DNA of 64,000 bases, taken from NCBI GenBank assembly GCA_023399055.1, contig JAEWQV010000010.1:62001-126000 (forward strand), read 5' to 3'. The translations under genes were made by a program, and so were the position numbers. The stretch is from Bacillota bacterium. GTDB lineage: Bacteria; Bacillota; Clostridia; Lachnospirales; Lachnospiraceae. Shown here one piece after another: positions 43,784 to 51,218 of the stretch; positions within the stretch are counted from its first letter, which is position 1; every line of letters starts with the position of its first letter. The notes under the pieces are model-generated. The model was not told the DNA's origin. It worked only from the letters and a program-made list of their open reading frames with translations, and searched no databases.

Positions 43784-45214
43784 TCAATATTTCTCACTTT
43801 CTTTCCTTGCCAAATACCCAGACAGATTAAACTCTCTAAAATCCATAGCATTCGTAGCATTTTCAATTCTATCAAGGTAATTATCTCTATTTGCTGCTAT
43901 TGGTAATACTAATGGTGCCGCATCCAACGACAACTCATAGGTAAGATAATATAAATCATCTTCCTTTAATTCCTCATGCTCGAGGCGGTAGGACGCAATA
44001 ATATAATCTGGTTTAGAAAATGAGAATGCGGTATAACAAATTGCAATTACAACTACAAAGTATTGAAATAGTGGAAATGTCGGCCTAAATTCTGAAATTA
44101 GCACACCTGTAAGTAACAGTGTTACGATAAACAAGGATAACAAAACAAACAACCGCAGGAAGGTCAAATGATATGCGCTTATATAAAGCAGCATTCTGCA
44201 GGTTGCAGATATAATAAGCACATACGTACATACTGTCATGCAGGTCTTCACAATCTGCAATACTTTACTATTTTCAAATAAAGCCCTACATATAACAATT
44301 AAGGCAACATTTAGAATAGCTACAAACAGCAATTCAAAAAAGCCCTGTCTGGCATATTCCGCATAGGTAAATCCCTCTGGCAGCTGGAACACTCCTTTTG
44401 CAAACAAATAGATAATCTGAATTCCGCAAAAGAGTGCATAAACTATTGTTAATACGAGTAATACTGTAGTTGCTATTGAAGGGTCTGCCTTCTTCCAGGA
44501 TCGTTTCTCTTCTAGCCCCACATTGGAAATTGCTGCTGCAAATACACAGTAACAGATGAGGAATCCAACAAAAACCATAAGTAGGATACCTATAATATTT
44601 GCGGATACAAAAACATCTAGAATCTGATTGGTCAACTTACCAAATACCATATCAGCATTTGCTAGTAAAGCAGTAACCATCCATAAAAAGGGGATGGAAA
44701 TTAATACACCGATAAAAATATTACGCACTTTATCATTCTTAAACACACTTGTTTTTTGCAGGAACTTAGTAAAGTCTATGAAGGGTAATCCAATACTTCC
44801 AATTGCTCGAAAAGGCATCCCTAACATTTTTAAAAACTGCTTTAGAAAATCCCATGCTCCATTTTCATAAATCTGATGCAACATGGATAAATCCAATAGA
44901 ATTAAAATTGCAACTATATTAAGAAAATGTAGAGTTTCACTGCTAGTTAATACAGTTGATACTGCCAACAAAAATGCTCCAAGAAAATAGAGCTTTGTAC
45001 CCTTCTTTACGGTTAATGACAGTTTTTTATACCCAAAGAAAAGTAAACTTATGATTAATAAGGTTATTAACAAAGTATTTAAACCTATACCTGCTTTATA
45101 AAATAATATTGCAAAACCAATCCCAAAGAACAAACTGATTCCACCAAATATCCCAAAGTTCTCTCTAAATTGTATCAGTAGCGGAGACGCTACCTTTTCA
45201 TTTTGATTTTCCAT
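43784..45214 (-). CDS. DUF4173/DUF4153-type polytopic membrane protein
   Basis: A 476-residue protein with about eleven membrane helices and short loops, plus a C-terminal ~70-residue soluble tail with paired acidic motifs (EHEELKEDDLYYLTYELSLDAAPLV). It resembles the DUF4173 group: an early FGIGFAILFYKAGIGLN segment, a middle loop with GLPFIDFTKFLQKTSVFKNDKVRN and a YAEYARQGFFELLFVA stretch. GGAGG precedes the ATG. It is the last gene of a set with a small HTH protein and a DUF2975 protein, a recurrent grouping in Firmicutes. Function unknown. Confidence 0.75.
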   Translation of the reverse strand: MENQNEKVASPLLIQFRENFGIFGGISLFFGIGFAILFYKAGIGLNTLLITLLIISLLFFGYKKLSLTVKKGTKLYFLGAFLLAVSTVLTSSETLHFLNIVAILILLDLSMLHQIYENGAWDFLKQFLKMLGMPFRAIGSIGLPFIDFTKFLQKTSVFKNDKVRNIFIGVLISIPFLWMVTALLANADMVFGKLTNQILDVFVSANIIGILLMVFVGFLICYCVFAAAISNVGLEEKRSWKKADPSIATTVLLVLTIVYALFCGIQIIYLFAKGVFQLPEGFTYAEYARQGFFELLFVAILNVALIVICRALFENSKVLQIVKTCMTVCTYVLIISATCRMLLYISAYHLTFLRLFVLLSLFIVTLLLTGVLISEFRPTFPLFQYFVVVIAICYTAFSFSKPDYIIASYRLEHEELKEDDLYYLTYELSLDAAPLVLPIAANRDNYLDRIENATNAMDFREFNLSGYLARKESEKY

Positions 45215-45372
45215 AAGAAACCTCCAATCTATAATGGTATAAATAATCTTACATATTTATACTAAATTCCATACTTAATCGACTATAATTTCATATTTAT
45301 TTAAACCCATAGTGACAATTTGTGTACTGCTATTAATTAACATAATATTCCATCATATTGACAACTCAAATA

Positions 45373-45594
45373 TTATATCGTGTTATCTTTCTCATCTTCT
45401 ATATAGGTTAAAATATCGCCGGGCTGACAGTTTAACGCTTTGCAAATTGCCTCCAGCGTGCTAAACCGTATTGCTTTCGCTTTATTATTCTTTAGTATTG
45501 ATAAGTTGGCTAGCGTTAGGTCAACTTGTGATGCCAATTCAGTTAACCCTATCTTTCTTTGTGCCATTACTACATCTAAGTTTACAATTATCAT
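45373..45594 (-). CDS. Small Cro/C1-type HTH regulator (YozG-like)
   Basis: A 73-residue protein that is essentially one helix-turn-helix: MIIVNLDVVMAQRKIGLTELASQVDLTLANLSILKNNKAKAIRFSTLEAICKALNCQPGDILTYI. GGAGGG lies upstream of the ATG. It is typically encoded next to DUF2975 proteins, as here. It probably regulates this cluster, for which the palindrome at 46166 is a candidate site. Confidence 0.88.
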   Translation of the reverse strand: MIIVNLDVVMAQRKIGLTELASQVDLTLANLSILKNNKAKAIRFSTLEAICKALNCQPGDILTYIEDEKDNTI

Positions 45595-45659
45595 GTTATC
45601 CCTCCAATATGGCCTTCCATGCCATTACAAAACCGTAGGAAAGTAATTTAACTCTCCGG

Positions 45660-46109
45660 TTAGATTGTCAGATCATTCTCTTCCTTATAAATAACCGCCT
45701 GCTCAAATACTAAGGAAAGGACCAAAGAAAATAATCCTGCAATCAAAAAGACAGCTACCAGTACCAATGCTGCTGGGGTTACAACAAAAATCAATCGAAC
45801 CGCCATGGAAAGTGAAATAATGAAGGAACACATACCCATTCTCTTTAAGGAGATTACATTTCCCTTAACAAAAGGGTCGCCTTTTAGAACTGTTGCAAAC
45901 ATGCTTCTAAGTTCTTTTAAAATCAATACTGCAAAAATACCTGCAATTATGAAAATAATTGTGAAGGGCAGATAGAACTTAGTAAAAATACTATAAAACT
46001 CACCCACGTAATGAAAGCTAACCGGCACAGTTAATGTCACTAGAATTCCTGAAAAAAACATAAAATCCAAACATGCCTTTGTAAATCTCACTAAAAAACT
46101 TTTATTCAT
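45660..46109 (-). CDS. DUF2975 membrane protein
   Basis: A 149-residue protein with four membrane helices (~10-35, 45-65, 85-105, 110-135). The pattern FAVLILKELRSMFATVLKGDPFVKGNVISLKRMG between helices 2 and 3 is the DUF2975 signature. AGGAGA precedes the ATG. It is first gene of the DUF2975-HTH-DUF4173 set, with a promoter 31 bp upstream. Function unknown. Confidence 0.85.
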   Translation of the reverse strand: MNKSFLVRFTKACLDFMFFSGILVTLTVPVSFHYVGEFYSIFTKFYLPFTIIFIIAGIFAVLILKELRSMFATVLKGDPFVKGNVISLKRMGMCSFIISLSMAVRLIFVVTPAALVLVAVFLIAGLFSLVLSLVFEQAVIYKEENDLTI

Positions 46110-46139
46110 ACCTTTATCTCCTATTTTTAATTTATCCTT

Positions 46140-46181
46140 AATATAGCACCAATCAAACTGACTGTCAATAAATATTTATTG
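46140..46181 (-). promoter_or_regulatory. Promoter of the DUF2975 cluster with palindrome over the -35 box
   Basis: Minus-strand TTGACA (46168-46163), 17-bp spacer, TATATT (46145-46140). A perfect 16-bp palindrome CAATAAATATTTATTG (46166-46181) overlaps the outer edge of the -35 box, a good operator candidate for the co-encoded HTH protein. Confidence 0.7.
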
Positions 46182-46270
46182 ATAATCGATAAATTATTAT
46201 TGTTATTAAATAATTCCATAAGCACTATGAATAATTTTGCTTAATAGTGTTCAGCAGTAAAATGAGATGC

Positions 46271-46420
46271 CTTTTTGTGCCCCGAGAATCAATCTTTGTA
46301 AGTGAGAATAACTATCTGTAAAACTTAATAGTAACGCGAGATACAACTTTGTAAAAACGAAAGCCATCTTTGTAAATGACAACTGAATATGTAAATGAGA
46401 TGTACCTTTTGTAAGAGAAA
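46271..46420. repeat. Degenerate ~20-21-bp tandem array
   Basis: About seven copies of a YTTTGTAArtGAGA-like unit. The TTTGTAA-type cores are near 46277, 46298, 46318, 46351, 46372, 46391 and 46411, spaced 19-21 bp with one 33-bp step. No supportable gene. It occupies most of the gap between the DUF2975 promoter and the XRE regulator terminator. Confidence 0.6.
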
Positions 46421-46462
46421 TACAGGCCTCTTTAAGCTAAAATTTCTTTTTAAATCATCACA

Positions 46463-46502
46463 TAAAAAACACCTTCTAACCGCTCATAGGTTAAAAAGTG
46501 TT
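46463..46502 (-). terminator. Terminator of the XRE regulator gene
   Basis: Imperfect stem AACACCTTCTAACC / GGTTAAAAAGTGTT (46468-46502) with TTTTTT following on the minus strand (46468-46463). Confidence 0.65.
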
Positions 46503-46613
46503 AAGTATTCTCTCGCTTATATAATTTATAATAAAACTAAATGACTGTTAAAGTATTAAAACTCAACTATGTATTTCATGAAGCTATAAATATAAGTTAT
46601 GCTCGAGGAAACA

Positions 46614-47078
46614 TTAAGAAAGCTTTGTATTGATTGTATCCACAATATTCTTATGAATTTTTTCAATTTCAGTTATTCTTACATTACCAAGAATAGTTTT
46701 CTCTTTCACAAAATCAATTTCTTTAAAGAGCTTCTTTAACAAGTTGTTAGTTTCTGGAGATGCACCCATAGATGCTTTTACTATTTCTTCTACCCTAAAT
46801 GAGCCAAGAATAGCTTTTAGCTCTGAAGAATTCAGATCACCAATTTGTTCAAAATCTGCTATTTGTGTACACCCTTGTGGCTCTAAAATATCATTTATTG
46901 TTATCTGATATAGTTTCGAAAGCTCTAAAAGTGCCTCTAAATTGGGTATGGACACACCTGTTTCCCATTTTGATATTGCTTGCCTTGAGATATGTAATAA
47001 ATCTGAGATATCATCTTGAGTCCAATTATGTGATTTTCGTAAACTAACTAAGTTCCTTGCAATCATCCGTGTATTCAT
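46614..47078 (-). CDS. XRE-family transcriptional regulator
   Basis: A 154-residue protein. The N-terminal HTH (~5-62) is RNLVSLRKSHNWTQDDISDLLHISRQAISKWETGVSIPNLEALLELSKLYQITINDIL, a classic Cro/C1 arrangement. The C-terminal ~85 residues are helical with no known effector domain. AAGGTG precedes the ATG. It is divergent from the DMT transporter, which may be its target. Confidence 0.85.
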   Translation of the reverse strand: MNTRMIARNLVSLRKSHNWTQDDISDLLHISRQAISKWETGVSIPNLEALLELSKLYQITINDILEPQGCTQIADFEQIGDLNSSELKAILGSFRVEEIVKASMGASPETNNLLKKLFKEIDFVKEKTILGNVRITEIEKIHKNIVDTINTKLS

Positions 47079-47347
47079 AAATTCACACCTTCTCTACATT
47101 TTATTATTGATGAAACAAAATTTTGCCCCATGTTTCATACAATTGAAATTACCTTTTTGTCTATTATTATAAAGCTATTATAAGCAAATTCCAGAACTAA
47201 ATTATTTACATATGCAATTGTTGGTTGCTAAAGCATATACAATTGTGTACATAGAATTAACCATTCTCCCTTTCTCTATATGTAATGGAACATGCAAAAG
47301 CTGATTACTTATTAGCAAATTAATCTTTATGTATTAGCATATTGAAA

Positions 47348-47375
47348 TTGATATTTGAATTGAATATGCTATAAT
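47348..47375 (+). promoter_or_regulatory. Promoter of the DMT transporter gene
   Basis: TTGATA (47348-47353), 16-bp spacer, TATAAT (47370-47375), 30 bp before the start codon. The 47079-47404 gap contains a repeated CATATGCAATTG / CATATACAATTG motif at ~47209-47238 and no gene. Confidence 0.6.
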
Positions 47376-47404
47376 AGTCTAATTCTGAACAAAGGACGAA
47401 CATT

Positions 47405-48349
47405 ATGAAAACAACGAATCCTGAACATCGCTTAACTCATCCTATTACTGTAGTGGTTTTATCTTTACTGTGTACTATCTTATGGGGGAGTGCCTTCCCA
47501 AGTATTAAAATTGGTTATCAATTATTTTCTTTGAAAAATAATGATGTTTCCGGAACTTTGGTATTTGCCGGTATACGTTTCTTTCTTGCTGGCATTATTG
47601 TTATATTAATACATACTCTGCAACATAAAAAGCTCGTATTACCCTCCAAAGAAAACATGAGAGGAATTCTATGGGTCAGCCTATTTCAAACCATTTTAGA
47701 GTATATCTTTTTTTATGTCAGTATGGCTCATACCACCGGTGTAAAGGGCTCTATTATTGACGCTGCCGGCTTCTTTTTTGTTGTACTTCTTGCACATTAC
47801 TTTTATAAAAATGATAAATTTACTATGAATAAACTCATCGGTTGCCTTCTGGGTTTTTCAGGAATTATCATAATTAACATAAATGGTCTAAGTGTAGCAG
47901 ATATTAGTTTTCATCCAATCGGGGATGGCTTCATGCTGCTTGCCGCTCTATTCTTTGCTGTTGGCTCCATTATAAGCAAACATGTCTGCAGGAATGCAGA
48001 TGCTATTCTTGTTACCGGCTATCAATTAGGTATTGGTGGTTTAGTCCTCCTACTTATTGGTATATTTCTTGGGGGCAAATTAAATTCGGTTACCGCTCCT
48101 GGCATTCTGTTATTAATCTATATGGCATTACTTTCTGCGATTTCGTTTTCACTATGGACTGCCCTAAGTAAATATAACAAGATAAGTAAAATAGCTGTTT
48201 ATAACTTCCTGACACCTATTTTTGGTGCTTTTCTTTCCTCACTGTTTCTTGGGGATAAATTATTCACCTGGTATAATCTAGTTGCTTTAATACTTGTATG
48301 TATAGGGATTTTTATTGTCAATTTAGTAAAACATAATTCATCCAAATAA
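47405..48349 (+). CDS. DMT-superfamily (EamA) transporter
   Basis: A 314-residue inner-membrane protein with ten hydrophobic helices forming two EamA repeats (~15-155 and ~170-308). The first has LLCTILWGSAFPSIKIGY, the second AALFFAVGSIISKHVC, and the protein ends with the typical FLTPIFGAFLSSLFLGDKL segment. AAAGGA precedes the ATG. Substrate cannot be deduced; relatives export amino acids or metabolites. Confidence 0.88.
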   Translation: MKTTNPEHRLTHPITVVVLSLLCTILWGSAFPSIKIGYQLFSLKNNDVSGTLVFAGIRFFLAGIIVILIHTLQHKKLVLPSKENMRGILWVSLFQTILEYIFFYVSMAHTTGVKGSIIDAAGFFFVVLLAHYFYKNDKFTMNKLIGCLLGFSGIIIININGLSVADISFHPIGDGFMLLAALFFAVGSIISKHVCRNADAILVTGYQLGIGGLVLLLIGIFLGGKLNSVTAPGILLLIYMALLSAISFSLWTALSKYNKISKIAVYNFLTPIFGAFLSSLFLGDKLFTWYNLVALILVCIGIFIVNLVKHNSSK

Positions 48350-48384
48350 CCTAGAAGTAAGGGTTCTATAATATATGTTGGGGT

Positions 48385-48546
48385 GTGCGAAAAACACATT
48401 CCTACTCTGCTAACTCAGTCCCTCCGATACTCGATACGGTTAGTTACTCTATTCCATCCATCCCGGAATGTATATCAATCGATGAATTTAAAGGAAATGC
48501 TGACACTGGTAAGTATCAATGCATTCTTGTAGATGCAGAGCCATAA
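48385..48546 (+). pseudogene. Remnant of an ISL3-family transposase
   Basis: One frame reads PPILDTVSYSIPSIPECISI then DEFKGNADTGKYQCILVDAE and stops at TAA (48544-48546). The IDEFKGNADxGKYQ stretch matches the start of the DDE catalytic region of ISL3 (IS204/IS1001/IS1165) transposases, including the first catalytic Asp. Only ~50 of about 400+ residues remain, with no start codon or terminal repeats visible. It is a dead fragment. Confidence 0.65.
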
Positions 48547-48560
48547 TTAAACGCACAATT

Positions 48561-48590
48561 AAAGCCCCACCATGTTGAGGTGAGGCTTTA
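48561..48590. terminator. Hairpin between the IS remnant and the small membrane protein gene
   Basis: AAAGCC-C-CACC (48561-48571) / GGTG-A-GGCTTT (48579-48589), one mismatch, short loop. It probably terminates the minus-strand gene ending at 48629. Confidence 0.6.
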
Positions 48591-48628
48591 CTCATAACGT
48601 ATATTCAATAAATCTTTGATTTACAATA

Positions 48629-48901
48629 TTAACGCCATATTATTGTAAAGAATAAAATGATTAGAAAGAACACAAATATAAATATCAATCCAAAAAATAA
48701 TGCTGCAGCCATAGAACTAAAGATCAGATTCCTAGTTTCTTTTTTCCCTAAAGGTTCAATGGTATCTTCACTTTTCTTATAAACTGGTTTGCTTGAAGTA
48801 TACCAGGGCATACCTTCAATATTCATGTTCGCAATTACTCTATCGTCTTCGTTCACATCCAGTATATCTTCTTTTTGATCTCGTTTGTCATCTTCTTTCA
48901 T
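48629..48901 (-). CDS. Small single-pass membrane protein
   Basis: About 90 residues if translation begins at the ATG at 48901 (GGGTG five bp upstream); ATG at 48904 or 48913 is possible. An acidic N-terminus (KEDDKRDQKEDILDVNEDD) is followed by a MPWYTSSKPVYKK segment and one long hydrophobic helix (~62-88, MAAALFFGLIFIFVFFLIILFF) ending TIIWR. No family recognised. It is separated from the peptide-transporter operon by 139 bp and is possibly transcribed with it. Confidence 0.6.
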   Translation of the reverse strand: MKEDDKRDQKEDILDVNEDDRVIANMNIEGMPWYTSSKPVYKKSEDTIEPLGKKETRNLIFSSMAAALFFGLIFIFVFFLIILFFTIIWR

Positions 48902-49040
48902 CATTTCACCCATTTCTATCAATTAACTCGCAATTAGCTCGATTACAAAGCTAGTCGTTAACTACCACTGGAAGAATCGTGCTATGCAGGTTTCTCACAT
49001 CTGTTTACAGCCGTTGTTATCGCGTGTACCTTCGCGTAAT

Positions 49041-50045
49041 TTAAGAATTATAAAGATGACAATTTACATAATGTCCTGCTTCTAATTCTCTCGTCTCTGG
49101 AACCACAGTCTTACAGATTTCCATACACTTACTGCATCTTGTATGGAACTTACATCCACTTGGAGGGTTTGCAGGTGATGGTATATTGCCTTCCAGTATT
49201 ATACGATTCATCTTAACTTCTGGATCTGGATTAGGAACCGCACTTAATAATGCTTGTGTATAAGGATGCGCTGGCTTACTAAAGATGTCCTTTTTGTCAC
49301 CATACTCCACCATGCTACCTAAATACATTACCCCAACGGTATCAGAAATATGCTCTACAACTGATAAATCGTGAGAAATAAACAAATAAGTAAGGTTAAA
49401 ATCATCCTGCAATTCTTTTAATAAGTTAATAATCTGCGCCTGAACGGACACATCAAGGGCTGATACTGGCTCATCACAAACGATAAAGTCTGGATTTACT
49501 GCCAAAGCTCTTGCAATACAGATTCTCTGTCTCTGACCACCTGAAAATTCATGAGGATAACGATCCTTATGATAAGGTTGTAAGCCACAAGAAGCCATGA
49601 TTTTGTCCAAATATGCTTCATATTCACTATCTGGTACAATTTTATGCTCCTTCACTGCCTCCCCAATAATTTCACCAACTGGAAGTCTTGGAGAAAGGCT
49701 GGAATATGGATCCTGAAAGATAATCTGCATCTTTGTTCTTAACTGTCTAACTTGTTTTTTGGTTAGTTTATGAACATTTTGACCTTTGAAAATAACGTCG
49801 CCACCCGTCTTATCAATGAGACGCAAGATCGTTCTACCTGCTGTAGATTTACCGCAACCAGACTCTCCAACAAGTCCCATTGTGGTTCCACGTTTCAGAC
49901 TGAAACTAATTCCATCAACAGCCTTTACGGAACCTTTCACCTTGGTGAATACATCTGTTTTTATAGGGAAGTACTTTTTAAGGTCTTTTACTTCAAGAAT
50001 TATGTCATTATCGGATTCAACATCTTTGATTATTTTATCATTCAT
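49041..50045 (-). CDS. oppF: Oligopeptide ABC transporter, ATP-binding subunit F
   Basis: A 334-residue ATPase of the Opp/Dpp type: Walker A GESGCGKST (~58-66), signature FSGGQRQRICIARAL, Walker B FIVCDEPVSALDVSVQ, and the C-terminal oligopeptide domain (SPANPPSGCKFHTRCSKCMEIC) whose four cysteines resemble the 4Fe-4S-type cluster motif of this family. It pairs with OppD to drive peptide import. Start 3 bp after the oppD stop, with GGGGAG inside oppD. Confidence 0.92.
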   Translation of the reverse strand: MNDKIIKDVESDNDIILEVKDLKKYFPIKTDVFTKVKGSVKAVDGISFSLKRGTTMGLVGESGCGKSTAGRTILRLIDKTGGDVIFKGQNVHKLTKKQVRQLRTKMQIIFQDPYSSLSPRLPVGEIIGEAVKEHKIVPDSEYEAYLDKIMASCGLQPYHKDRYPHEFSGGQRQRICIARALAVNPDFIVCDEPVSALDVSVQAQIINLLKELQDDFNLTYLFISHDLSVVEHISDTVGVMYLGSMVEYGDKKDIFSKPAHPYTQALLSAVPNPDPEVKMNRIILEGNIPSPANPPSGCKFHTRCSKCMEICKTVVPETRELEAGHYVNCHLYNS

Positions 50046-50048
50046 GCC

Positions 50049-51218
50049 CTACTCCCCTTTCTTCTCTTCGTCATACAAGTAACAGGATACAGCATGAGTC
50101 GGTGATAGGTATATTTCCTTTGGATAAGCTCCTTCACATTTACCAAAACACTTATCACAACGGTCTTTAAAATAGCAATGATTTGGCAAATTAATTGGAT
50201 TTGGCACTTTACCAGGAATACTGTACAGACGATCCGTTGTCTTTCCAACAACTGGCTTACTGTTCATAAGGCCTATGGTATAAGGATGGCAGGGATTCTT
50301 GAAGATTTCCTGTGCTGTACCTCTTTCCACGATTCTACCTGCATACATGATTACCACGAAATCTGCCATCTCTGCGATAACACCAAGGTCATGGGTAATT
50401 AACATGATACTACTGTTAATCTGATCTTTAAGATTACGAAGTAATTCCAAAATCTGTGCCTGGATGGTAACATCCAGCGCAGTCGTTGGCTCATCTGCGA
50501 TAATTAATTTAGGATTACATGCTAAGCCCATTGCGATAACGATACGTTGACGCATACCACCGGATAACTCGTGAGGATACATTTTATATACACCTTGGCT
50601 ATTAGCAATACCTACCATGTCAAGTAACTCTATGGTACGAGCTTTTACTTCTTCCTTAGGCATTCTATTATTATGAAGTGCAATAACCTCGTCTATTTGC
50701 ATACCAACACGAAATACTGGATTGAGACTGGTCATTGGCTCCTGAAAAATCATAGAAATCAAATTACCACGAAGCTTTTGCATCTCTTCCGTAGGTGTCT
50801 TAGCAATATCATAAACCTCTGTGCCAGTATTAAAGCGGATGGAACCACTTACAATCTGTCCCTGTGGTCTTTGAACCAATTGCATTAAAGATAGGCTAGT
50901 TACTGACTTACCGCAACCAGATTCACCAACAACACCAACCGTCTTGCCCTGCGGAATGTCAAAGGATACACCATCTACTGATTTAACAGTACCTATATCA
51001 GTAAAGAAATAGGTATGTAAGTCATCAAATTCCACAACATTGTTCGGATTTTTCATCTGAGTAATGTATTCTTCTCTGGGAACATTTTTACGTTTTCTAA
51101 CTTTTTCTATCTGATTGGTAATTTTCCTGTTTTCCTTGGAAATTTGACGGGCTTCTTTACCGGAGATATAATTCACATTTTTTGTTTTACTTTTCTTTAA
51201 TAATGCCACTTTATCCAC
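50049..51218 (-). CDS. oppD: Oligopeptide ABC transporter, ATP-binding subunit D, with N-terminal extension
   Basis: A 389-residue ATPase. Walker A GESGCGKSV, signature LSGGMRQRIVIAMGLAC, Walker B LIIADEPTTALDVTIQ and the C-terminal CYFKDRCDKCFGKC domain identify OppD. The first ~60 residues (KKSKTKNVNYISGKEARQISKENRKI...) are a basic, helical extension absent from typical OppD. The start is GTG, immediately after the oppC TAG, with AGAGG upstream, so translation is coupled. Confidence 0.9.
   Translation of the reverse strand: MDKVALLKKSKTKNVNYISGKEARQISKENRKITNQIEKVRKRKNVPREEYITQMKNPNNVVEFDDLHTYFFTDIGTVKSVDGVSFDIPQGKTVGVVGESGCGKSVTSLSLMQLVQRPQGQIVSGSIRFNTGTEVYDIAKTPTEEMQKLRGNLISMIFQEPMTSLNPVFRVGMQIDEVIALHNNRMPKEEVKARTIELLDMVGIANSQGVYKMYPHELSGGMRQRIVIAMGLACNPKLIIADEPTTALDVTIQAQILELLRNLKDQINSSIMLITHDLGVIAEMADFVVIMYAGRIVERGTAQEIFKNPCHPYTIGLMNSKPVVGKTTDRLYSIPGKVPNPINLPNHCYFKDRCDKCFGKCEGAYPKEIYLSPTHAVSCYLYDEEKKGE

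Noticed and set aside
46271..46420. CRISPR array
   Set aside because: Units are degenerate, 19-21 bp apart with no unique spacers of constant length, and no cas genes are present.
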